From Oehlia diaphana (taxonomy: Eukaryota; Glomeromycota; Glomeromycetes; Glomerales; Glomeraceae), in assembly GCA_003833135.1 (NCBI GenBank), contig QZLH01000898.1:13301-37440 (forward strand): a stretch of 24,140 nucleotides of DNA, written 5' to 3'. Both the position numbers and the translations under genes were made by a program. Position 1 is the first letter of the stretch, and each line of letters begins with the position of its first letter. The notes beneath the pieces were generated by a model. That model did no database searches, was not told the DNA's origin, and was given only the letters and a program-made list of their open reading frames with translations. Below, piece by piece: positions 1-8,828 of this stretch.

Positions 1-599
1 CACTACATGTGAAGTAATTAATGTTCAAATTTAGATAAAATTCAATAAATATACTGAACGTGATTACTGAACAACTAGTGATTCAATTCACTTGATTTTA
101 GATTTATTAGATAGATTTTGATTTTCTCTTCAAATGAATATAAATTTATTTATATAGCTTATTTCTACGAAGAATTATCAATGATTTTGTCATAAGAGTT
201 ATATTTGATCTATTAAATTTTAATGATATCTTATATTAAAAAAAAATTAAAAATTATATAATTAATTAGTTTTTTTTGCATTATTTAGTATAAATTTATT
301 ATTCTTATATAAATAACAATTTATATTTGCTTTAATAAATTATTTTTGTGTAAAAAAATTAAATTCCAAGAATTGGCCCATATGATATTTATAAAAAGTA
401 ATATGGTTCGCCCTAAATTTTTATACATATTTTATTTTATTTTGTGGTAATTTATTAATGGTGAATTATAAGGAGAAATAAATATAAACCTTTGTAGCAA
501 AAGATGTTGCAGTTTAAAGGAAAATCTAAACCAAGCAAGAATGTTAATATTTCGTTGAGATTAAAGATAATGGAGTGAAATCCTTGTTTATTAATAGGT
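1..599. other. AT-rich intergenic DNA, no gene seen
   Basis: Very AT-rich sequence with stops in all frames and short homopolymer runs. I see no coding exon, tRNA or terminal inverted repeat here. The stretch just before 600 leads directly into a palindromic tandem array and may be flank of that repeat locus. Confidence 0.6.
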
Positions 600-835
600 G
601 GCAGATGTCGGTAACAATGTAAAATCAAAAAAAAATGCTAAAACTATTAGTTTTGGCATTTTTACATATAAAATTGAAAAAAAAAATGCCAAAACTATCA
701 GTTTTGATGTTTTTACATGTAAAATCAAAAAGAAAACTGCTATAACTAATATTTTTAGTGATTTTACATGTAAAATCAAAAAAATGCTGAAATAAATAGT
801 TTTAGTATTTTTATATATAATAATAAAAAGTAAAA
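600..835. repeat. Tandem array of about four ~51-bp palindromic units
   Basis: About four diverged copies of a unit in which ATGCYAAAACTAT is followed by its near reverse complement AGTTTTGGCAT, then a TTTACATRTAAAAT spacer that is itself palindromic. The unit cores fall near 636, 687, 738 and 785, so the period is about 51 bp with a shorter last step. Each unit could fold into a hairpin. The array gives short spurious open frames on both strands, which I do not regard as genes. Confidence 0.75.
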
Positions 836-869
836 TGCCAGATCACTCAGACCTGATATTTTTTCAATA

Positions 870-1215
870 AAAATTAAAAAAACCTTTTTTTTAAATTAAA
901 AATGTTAAACTTGTCGTTTTTTTAATAAAAATTAAAAAAAATTAGTTTTTTTATTAAAAAACATTGAATTTGACATTTTTCAATAAAAATTAAAAAAAAT
1001 CATTTTTTTAATTAAAAAATATTGAACCTAACATTTTTTCAATAAAAATTAAAAAAAATTATTTTTTTAATTAAAAAATGTTAAATCTGATATTTTTTCA
1101 ATTAAAAAATCATTTTTTTTAATTAAAAATGTTAAAACTGACGTTTTTTCAATTGTAATTAAAAAAAATTATTTTTTTTAATTAAAAAACATCAAATTCA
1201 ACATTTTTTGTATAT
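870..1215. repeat. Tandem array of about six ~60-bp AT-rich palindromic units
   Basis: Copies of a unit running roughly AAAAATGTTRAAYYTGACATTTT, then CAATAAAAATT, an A run, TT(A)ATT and a T run. Unit cores lie near 903, 963, 1022, 1080, 1131 and 1190, so most steps are 59-60 bp and one is 51. The central part (TGTTRAA / TTYRACA-like arms) is imperfectly self-complementary. It directly follows the ~51-bp array and precedes ACCTG-rich DNA, the same order as inside the element at 3251-4029. Confidence 0.7.
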
Positions 1216-1254
1216 TTAATAAAAAAGTATTATAAAACATTTTTTTACTTTGGG

Positions 1255-1572
1255 TAACTTAAGTTACCCAAAGTGATCTGAATACTTTCAGATCAAATGA
1301 GTTAAGTCGGGTCAGAATGGTTTACTTGACCTGACCTGATCTAAAAAAAATTTTAGATCAGGTTAACCAGGTAACCCAACCTAACCTGACTTATATGAAG
1401 CTCTACCTGAAACAATCAGGTTATCTGAAGTAACTTGAATTAACCTAAATACTTTTGGGTCAATAGGTCAGATTAGGTTAAAGCAGGTTATTTAACTTGA
1501 ACTGATCTGAAAAAAAATATCAGTTCAGGTTAATCAGGTAACCCAACCTGATCTGATCTGTGTAGAGCTTTA
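1255..1572. repeat. Two diverged direct copies of an ACCTG-rich transposon right end
   Basis: Two tandem blocks, about 1255-1404 and 1405-1572. Each has GATCTRAAAAAAAAT, a nearby complementary TAGATCAGGTT or CAGTTCAGGTT, then AGGTAACCCAACCT, then an end motif: AAGCTCTA at 1397-1404 in the first and TAGAGCTTTA at 1563-1572 in the second. The order and spacing match the right end of the hAT-like element that finishes at 4029 in AACTCTA. I found no matching left terminal repeat or target duplication, so I call these element ends and not a complete element. Confidence 0.55.
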
Positions 1573-2065
1573 TTTGAGAAAATACATTTCTTACTTTATC
1601 AGTTCAGTTATTTTTGTATGATTTTATAGTTTTATTACATGAACACATTTTTTCTGAATACTAAGTTCAGCTCTACAATAGAAATACTTTTTATAGTTAA
1701 AGCAAGTGCCAATAAAATAAATGAATAAAATGTGAGTTTAAATTTTTTGATTATTAAAATTGTTAATTTTTAATTGGTTGTCTCATTATTTTAATCATGT
1801 GATATTGATCATTTTGATATTTACAATCAGGAATCGATTTTCATATCACATATTGACTGTGCATATCATTTTGAAAATAGTGATAAATTAATTTTTTACT
1901 AATAAACTAGTTTGGCATTATAAATAATAGTTATTATGTAGACACTGATGATTATACTTTTATGACATCATTACTATAGTGCAAGAATAATATTTTAAGC
2001 TATTTTAAACTATTTTAAACTATTTTATTCTCAGTCTCTTTTCTTTCATATTTATATTAAATAAA
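1573..2065. other. AT-rich flank upstream of the recombinase relic
   Basis: No coding exon is recognisable. It includes a short triplicated run (TATTTTAAAC-like, about 1992-2024) immediately before the relic's start codon. It may have been the promoter of the decayed gene, but no specific site can be supported. Confidence 0.4.
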
Positions 2066-3242
2066 ATGTCACAAACAAAGCAAATAAATTTGAAAGTAAA
2101 AGAAATAAGGTATTGTATACCTTTAATTTATTTTGCTTTATTTTGCTTTTTTTTTGTTTTCTAACAATATTTATATAATATGTTTTAGGATAGTTTGAAA
2201 ACTTCTGCTTCTCTGAAAGAAAAAGTTAAATTTTATCGTGAATTTTCAAAAGTTAAAAATACAGTCAATGCGACAAATAATTGGATGGATTTGTTAGAGA
2301 AGTTTCAAAAAGAACCGCAATTATACATTGGTCAAATTCAAGAAGTAGAAAATGAACAAGTTTTAATTGAATAATTGTATTCTTATTTTGCTAATATGAG
2401 TAAAAAAGATGGTTCTGACTATTCTGTCAATTCTGTTAGAGTTTATTTTGCAGCTTAACAGCTTTTATTAAGATAATTCAAAAATTAAAAGTATTGATTT
2501 ATATAATAATGTTCGTTTTAAAGAGATAAGAAAAGTTGTAGATGGAAAGATTAGATATTTTTCTAATAATGGCAAAGGTGAATTCAAAGGATCAGACTCA
2601 TTAGAAGCTGATGAAATAATCCAAATTTTAAATCATAGATTGTTAGATGGCTTCACGCCTGAAAGATTGATAAGAAGAGTATTCTTTATAAATTATAAAT
2701 GCAATTTATCTTGGACTTTGTGGTGGAAAATATATATTACTTAATGCAACTGATTTTGTTAAAAATGAAGATGATAGATACATTGTTTTTATTTATTATT
2801 CTAAGAATAATTAACGTGGTTTTACTAAAAACTGAGGAAAGGCAGATAAATTATCTTTACTAAGCCATTTGGATATATATTACTCCATTTATTGATCAAT
2901 ATTTATCATTATGTTCTTATTGTGCAGAACCTTCAAGAAATTGAAGAGCAATTTGGTAATATTTCAAATTATTAATATTTTTAATTAATACTAATAATTG
3001 ATTTGTTTTATTATTAATACATTAGCATTAAGAATAAGAATCTGGTATAAGTCAAATCATATAGGATCCAAAAGATTAAATTTCTTTTTAAATGAAATTT
3101 GTAAAATTACTGGCATAAATCTTAGTGGAAGGAAGATTACTAATCACTCTGAACATTGTGCACTTATTCAAAATTGTGAAAAAATGGGAATTTCAAAAGA
3201 AGATATTAAATTAATATCTCGCCATAGAACTGATGCTAGATT

Positions 3243-3250
3243 GTCATCAT
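3243..3250. repeat. Left target-site duplication of the 779-bp element
   Basis: The 8-mer GTCATCAT abuts the left inverted repeat and recurs exactly at 4030-4037 after the right one. An 8-bp duplication is the hallmark length of the hAT superfamily. Confidence 0.9.
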
Positions 3251-3404
3251 TAGAGCTCCGAATAGGTCAGCCAAATTCAGGTAACCTGACCTGACCTGAC
3301 CTGAAATTCAGGTCAGGTATGAGATTTTTAAAAAAAATTCAGGTCAGGTATGAAGATTGACCTGACCTGATTGACCTGTTGACCTGAAACTATTGATTTT
3401 ACTA

Positions 3405-3620
3405 TATAATAAAAGTGAGTTGCGGTATTGCGATTCACTTTTTTATATAGATTCTATATAAAAAAAGTGAGTTGTGGTATTGCGATTCACTTTTTTATAT
3501 TGATTTTATGTAATAAAAGTGAGTTGCGATATTGCGATTCACTTTTTTATATTAATTCTATATAAAAAAAGTGAATTGCAGTATTGGGATTCACTTTTTT
3601 ATATGTTTTTAATATAAAAA
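3405..3620. repeat. Four 52-bp units, each with a GTGAATCGCAATA-type palindrome
   Basis: Strictly periodic: the AGTGAR core starts at 3414, 3466, 3518 and 3570, exactly 52 bp apart. Each unit reads AAGTGARTTGCRRTATTGCG, then ATTCACTT, so the two arms are nearly complementary, followed by an AT-rich spacer (TTTATATNRATTYTATATAA). Most substitutions (for example C to T in the left arm) leave G-T pairs in a folded strand. It lies wholly within the 779-bp element. Confidence 0.85.
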
Positions 3621-3637
3621 TGTTGAATCGCAATATT

Positions 3638-3892
3638 TCAAGAAAAAACGTTGTGAAAACGTTTTTTTCATAATATTATATTAAAAAAATGTTTCATAAC
3701 GTTTTTTTTTTGATATTTCAATAATAACATTGCGAAAACAATTTTTTCATAATGTTATATTAAAAAAAACGTTTTGCAATATTTTTTTCAATATTTTAAT
3801 AAAAAAACGTTGCAGAAACGTTTTTTTTTCATAATATTATATTAAAAAAAAAGTTTTGTACCGTTTTTTTTCAATACTTTAATAAAAATAGT
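3638..3892. repeat. Three ~80-bp units with AACGTTGCGAAAACGTT palindromes
   Basis: Unit cores AACGTTG/AACATTG fall near 3649, 3728 and 3808, a period of 79-80 bp. Each unit reads AACGTTGYGAAAACGTTTTT, then CATAATATTATATT, then an A run and ACGTTTTGYAAYGTTTTT, so the halves are complementary around an AT centre. It follows directly after the 52-bp array within the same element. Confidence 0.8.
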
Positions 3893-4492
3893 CCTGAAAT
3901 TTTTCAGGTTTCAGGTCAGGTCAGGTCAAACAGACAACCTGATATAACATGACCTAACCTGACCTGAAAAAAAATTTCAGGTCAGGTTTATCAATTAACC
4001 TGACCTGACCTGACCCATTCAGAACTCTAGTCATCATACACTTTACATACTGATAATAAAAAAAATAAGATTGTTGAACAGTAATGAATAAAGTTTATGG
4101 GCAGTTGACTTCGGGTATATTGATATTACTATTCATTGATTTTTAAAGATTTATTAAATATTTGCATTTTATTATCAGTTAATGAAAAATCAGCAGAAAT
4201 ATTAAATTCTCAAATTTCGTATATGAATGAAAATAATAAACAAATAATAGACAAAGAAGATAATAATTTTAAAACTGCAAAAGAAGGTAAAGAATATTAA
4301 TTATTAACAAAATATTGTGTAGATTTATTGGATTTTTTTTATAATTTTTTTTTGTTACAATTTATTTTAGCTTTACATGAAAAGTCTCGTAAAAATCAAC
4401 AAAATACTATTAAACAACTGTTACAATTAACTAATACAAATTTGCAATTAGAAATTTTGATGAATGTTGATCACTTTAAAAGAGTTATTTGA

Positions 4493-4793
4493 TTGTGGTA
4501 TAATTTCTCAGCTTAACAATTTAGCATAATATTTATCTATAGTAATGTTTATTATAAAAATTATAAAAGCAATATAAGTAATATTTAATCCATATGACAT
4601 AATGTATAAAAAATATCAGTAATATTATAATGATATTTGTATAATAAAGTTTAAATTAGTCTACTTAATCTGAAAAATATCAGTACATTAAAAACAGCAT
4701 AATCCTATTTGGTTGCATAATAATTACATTTATATAATATTTATCAAATATTAAATTAACATAATTTTAAATATATTTTTTTACTAATTCAGT
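4493..4793. other. AT-rich intergenic DNA, nothing recognised
   Basis: Lies between the recombinase relic and the hAT MITE. Stops occur in all frames and no repeat or RNA gene is visible. Confidence 0.5.
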
Positions 4794-4801
4794 ATTGTAA
4801 T

Positions 4802-5154
4802 TAGGGATGGCAATGGTCGGTTATCGGTCAGTCATAACCAGTTAAAAGTCTTTAACTAACTGACCGTTTTGGCTGACCATTTTTCTGATCATTTAACTGA
4901 CCATTTAACCAACCATTTAACTGATCACTTTTTTTTTAATCAAGAAAAAATGTTAAAAAGTTTAATTTAATCAAAAAAATATTTTTTTTTTATTGATTAA
5001 GTTTGTAAAAAAAGTGTTATTTAGCTAAATAATTAGTTAAACAGTTAGTTAAATGGTCAGTTAAATGGTCAGTCAGAAGCCTTTGACCAACCAATATCGG
5101 TCACAATTATAACTGGTCATAATCAGTTAATAATTGTAACCATTGCCATCCCTA
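4802..5154. mobile_element. 353-bp hAT-type MITE with perfect 8-bp target duplication
   Basis: The terminal inverted repeats are identical for 16 bp: TAGGGATGGCAATGGT at 4802-4817 and its complement at 5139-5154. The exact 8-bp duplication ATTGTAAT flanks it at 4794-4801 and 5155-5162. TAGGG-type ends with 8-bp duplications are typical of hAT elements. The body is a fold-back: the left arm has repeated TGACCATTTAAC and the right arm repeated GTTAAATGGTCA, around an A/T-rich loop (about 4930-5035). It has no coding capacity, so it is a non-autonomous element that would depend on a hAT transposase elsewhere. The perfect duplication and terminal repeats argue for limited decay since insertion. 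Confidence 0.93.
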
Positions 5155-5162
5155 ATTGTAAT

Positions 5163-5491
5163 TACAAGTTATATTCAATTTTATAAAAATCATTTAACCA
5201 ATAAGCAAGTTTTATCAATACATATTTACCAATAATCATTTAACTAGCTAATAGGTACATTATTGTAATGGAAATACTGTAATTAAGAAAATTCAAATTT
5301 ATTATAATCCAATAAATTTTGATAATCAGTTGCATACTAAATATAGAAAAATTTCCAAAACTTTTTGATCAATCAGATTACTCATCAGTATATCAAATCT
5401 ATCAATTGAGATGCTTGAAAACACTCAATTATAACTTTTTTGAAATAGACATAATTTTAGTTATATAATATGGCCATTTAATTATACCATA
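5163..5491. other. 3' flank of the lanosterol synthase gene
   Basis: AT-rich DNA downstream of the minus-strand stop codon at 5492-5494, expected to contain the 3' UTR and cleavage signals. No single polyadenylation site can be fixed from sequence alone, and no other gene is seen. Confidence 0.5.
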
Positions 5492-8400
5492 TCAATATTT
5501 AACTATTGGATTATTATAAATTTTAGCATATTTTCCTAATGCCCAAATTGTAAAAATAAATCTGTAATTTGGATAACTGATTGCAACGCTTTTGTTAAAT
5601 ATTCCTTCAATCGCTTCCTGTTTCCACTCTCCAGTACTTAATTGTCTTGACATTAAAAGCTAATAATATGTTAAAAATCATGTCAAAATCCTTTTAAAAT
5701 CAATATAATTTAAGTTTTTTTTAATTAACTATTTTACCTCAATACCACGTTGAATTGGTTTTTCATCAGGATATTTAGCTGACATTAAACCTAATAATGC
5801 CCATGCTGTGTTCACAACTTGAGATTGTGAATGTTCATGGTAAATTCCTGTTTCACATGACTAGGTATTATTAAGGAATTATAATTAATTAAATTGTAAA
5901 AATTTAAATAACGTATTTATAAGAATTAAATTACTTTATAGGCTTCTCCCCAACCACCATCTTTACGTTGTTTAGAAATTAAGAAATCACATCCTTTCCT
6001 TACACTTTTGCTAATAAAATATAATCAGTTAAAACAATAACTCATATAAAGTTCAAAATAAAATAAACAAAATGAAAACTTTACCTATTATTATAAGTTT
6101 CACCAAAATATGCTAAACTTTCAAGAGCAAACATTGTAGCATATGTGAAACAAATAGCCCATGAGCCATACCAACTTCCATCATTTCTTTGAGTTGCATG
6201 TATAAAATTTGCTGCTTTTTGACATACTTTCCTATAAATATATTCTTTTTTAAATAAAAATTAATCCTTTCTTTGAAATTTATTCATTATATAATCACTT
6301 ACTCAATTTCATCAGCACGATAATCTGGGTAATATTTTCTAAAGATGCTTAATCCAGTTAATACAGCAGTCGTACATTCTGGATAACTATATTCTATCAT
6401 AATTTTACCAAACACTTCTGATGGATTGATCCATTCTAAAAATTCTGGTCCACGAACTTTTTCATAACTAGCAAAACCACCATCATTATTTTGCATAGTT
6501 AACAAAATATCTACAGCTTGATAAAGTCTTTCTTTTGAAATAAGATTGGGTGTATAGTCCAGTCTATTCTGAAGATATAAAACTGCTTTCATTCCTTCGG
6601 CAGTACAATCTGATACAGTATACCCTTGGTCACGTGTACTAAATCCCCAAGCGCCCTTGGATGGATGTCTATAACAATATTCCATATTAGTTGGGTTACG
6701 TTTAATTTGAGCATCATCCAAAAACTCCAACGTCTTTAACATAACTTTATGATTTTCAGTATTATTGGCCAATCCTGCTTCAATACATGCTTGAGCTGCA
6801 AATGCAGTATCCCACAGTTGTGAACCATTCGTACCATTCATCATCATTCCTTCAGAGCTCATCCACATAAAGTCGATTAACCTTTCCTTGGCAAGTTTAA
6901 ATGCTTCAGAATTAGGTCCTTCTTCATAATAAGTGCAAAGAATATGTATTGCTTTGCTAACCTGTAATAAACTATAACATAAATATGTTATAATATTGTT
7001 AAATTACAAAAATTAATACATACCGGAGCAAGGTCAAGATAATCTGTATTTTCATCTTCATATTGCATTAATTTATAAGCTTCATCAAGAGAAATTTGAC
7101 GTAAACCAAATAAATTAGGAAGTTTTTCATATACATTCAAGATAACTAAAAAATCAATCCAATTATTTAACCTCCTTAATGAAACAATTCATAAACAATA
7201 GATTTAAATAAAATAACTTACTATTTATAAATGTTAAAGACTTTGTACGTGGTAAATAAATATCAGCATTTGATACATTATTTCTTGCTCGAACCCAATC
7301 AATAGTATCATATGGTTGAACATATAATTCCTGTCGTAATGATTCAATAAAAGGATTAATGTCAACACTAAGTCTTCTTCCATACATATATCCCATAGGA
7401 AGATAAACTGCACGACAGTGAACCCAATATCGACCAGGATGAAACGGTATTGCATATGGTAACAACCTTTATTAATAAAAAAAAAATTTTGAAATGATAA
7501 TCTAAAAAAAATTGAAACATAAAAAAATTTTTACCATAATTCTGGTGGAATAGGATTCATTCCTTCCCAATCATAAACATTTAAACACGCCAACCAAAAT
7601 TTACCCCATGATGGTATTGCAATCGCACTTCCTATAATTTATAATCAAAACAATGAGCGGTTATTTGTAATTATAAACTAAAATAAATAAAAATAAATAA
7701 TTTACCAAGTTTATGCAAAGTTGCACGAGCCTTGACCATATATGGATGATCAGCATCCACCCCAAGAATACGAACAACAACATAATTCAACGCTGTTCCA
7801 AATACTGTTGACTGGCCTTCAGTATGTCTTAAAAAATATTTATCATTCAGTATCCATGCAATTAAAAAATAATGCTATAAATAATTAACATACATTCCCC
7901 ATCCTCCATCATCTGGGTTAGCTTTGTTAAATAGATATCGAATAATTTCAATTCGCCAACTTTCAGGAATAGGAATACGTGTAATGTACATTGAAATTAT
8001 AAGCCCGGGTAGTAAGAACATTGGCCCACCATATTCACCGGCCCAATGGCCATCTTCAGTTTGGAGTTGTTTAAAGAATTCAAATCCATTTCGTGCTGCC
8101 TCAAGTGCAGTTTTCGGTTTGTCAAATTCTTTTGATTCCTAGAAAACAAAATATTAGTAAAGGAGTGGTAACAATTATGATATATGTATTAGGTTTTTGC
8201 CGCTTCTTGCAATTCCTAAACCTAAAGGAAACTCATTTATAAGTTCACTAAGATTGTGGCATCCTAAAGCTACTCTATACCTCCTCTCACCACGCTCATT
8301 GCAAATTATAAAATTATAATAAAATTTATGACTGCATAGCTACTTTTCCCTAATGCAGAACTGTTCACATTTTTCAAACTAAAAAAGGAAAAAAAATTTT

Positions 8401-8584
8401 TGTGGCTTACAAATGGTAAACCCAGCCAATATTTTTCTATTATAGATTGAGGCCAATTTTCAACTTCGTCGTTTTCTAGATAATGCCAGATTTGTCTTCC
8501 ATGACCAACTTTGAGTCTCCATCGAGACAAATCAGTGGCTTCTATGAAGCCTTCCTCTGTATGTAATTTTGAAATTGGCGGCAT
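5492..8584 (-). CDS. ERG7: Lanosterol synthase (oxidosqualene cyclase)
   Basis: Cyclises 2,3-oxidosqualene to lanosterol, the first sterol-ring step, at ER membranes or lipid droplets. Eleven exons: 8584-8411, 8138-7894, 7827-7706, 7631-7535, 7466-7222, 7145-7024, 6961-6303, 6231-6085, 6010-5935, 5860-5738, 5659-5492. All junctions are GT-AG, phases close without stops, and the product is 725 residues against 731-732 in yeast and human. The N-terminus [20 protein letters not shown] and the cyclase motif DCTAE with catalytic Asp453 are diagnostic. QW-type repeats include [15 protein letters not shown] and DGSWYGSW. Thr379, Gln447 and Val451 are the lanosterol-type residues, against Tyr/His/Ile in plant cycloartenol synthase. 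Intron 1 is 272 bp; the other introns are about 60-95 bp. It is divergent from the helicase gene. I see no defect; it looks functional. Confidence 0.96.
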
Positions 8585-8828
8585 TTATCAGACTGGAAGG
8601 AAAAATTAATTACGACCAAAAAAATTTTTTCAATTTTATATTACAGATCGGCAGATGGATTTTCAAATTCCGAATAGGATTCGAAAAGGAATGACGTACA
8701 ATATTAAACTCAAACCAGTCAGCCAACCAGATGCCATCCCTATTTGCAGATCTAATATGAATTTTTTCCGAAATCTAAAAAAAGCTCAGTTCCCTTTTAC
8801 CTTTTCCTTGTAAAAAAAAAAAATCGTT
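8585..8828. promoter_or_regulatory. 244-bp divergent ERG7 / helicase promoter region
   Basis: Both start codons face outward from this short gap, so it must hold both 5' UTRs and core promoters, unless the helicase starts at the alternative ATG at 9187 (gap then 602 bp). There is no clear TATA box in a convincing position. A short A run sits just before the helicase ATG. Shared regulation is possible but not shown. Confidence 0.6.

Larger units (their letters stand above)
3251..4029. mobile_element. 779-bp non-autonomous hAT-like element inside the recombinase relic
   Basis: The ends are imperfect inverted repeats: TAGAGCTCCGAATAGGTCAG at the left, and a right end whose complement reads TAGAGTTCTGAATGGGTCAG (3 mismatches in 20). 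They are flanked by perfect 8-bp duplications GTCATCAT at 3243-3250 and 4030-4037. The TAGAG start and 8-bp duplication fit the hAT superfamily. There is no transposase, so movement would need a helper. Inside each end lie runs of the pentamer ACCTG/CAGGT (3284-3380 and 3900-4015) that pair with each other; the centre holds two palindromic arrays. Few differences between the ends and an exact duplication suggest a fairly recent insertion. I could not assign it to a named family. Confidence 0.88.
2066..4492 (+). pseudogene. Crypton-derived (DUF3504/ZMYM-like) tyrosine recombinase relic
   Basis: Family: tyrosine-recombinase-like proteins derived from crypton transposons, abundant in Glomeromycotina; the intact protein would bind and recombine DNA. 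Recognisable pieces: a start exon 2066-2095; an exon from 2189 whose KVKFYREFSKVKNTVNATN region and LYSYFANMSKKDG match the N-terminal half; then, after frame changes near 2460-2490 and 2690, RKVVDGKIRYFSNNGKGEFK and NAIYLGLCGGKYILL; and finally GRKITNHSEHCALIQ near 3120-3172. It is broken by in-frame stops at 2372, 2456, 2812 and 2833 and by the insertion at 3251-4029. The active-site arginine of the HSxR motif reads His (HSEH). Two downstream coding-like pieces, 4179-4286 and 4371-4492, join in frame across a GT-AG intron and end in TGA; they are probably its 3' exons, though that link is inferred. Confidence 0.75.

Noticed and set aside
598..795. Overlapping open frames on both strands (62-65 codons)
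   Set aside because: They are translations of the ~51-bp palindromic tandem array; the repetitive Lys/Ile/Phe protein and equal openness on both strands are explained by the repeat.
3405..3892. CRISPR-like array
   Set aside because: The units are tandem without distinct spacers, each unit is a palindrome with an AT linker, and the whole lies within a transposon in a eukaryotic genome.
7924..8142. Plus-strand open frame of 72 codons
   Set aside because: It is the antisense of ERG7 exon 2, whose minus-strand reading is clearly the cyclase.
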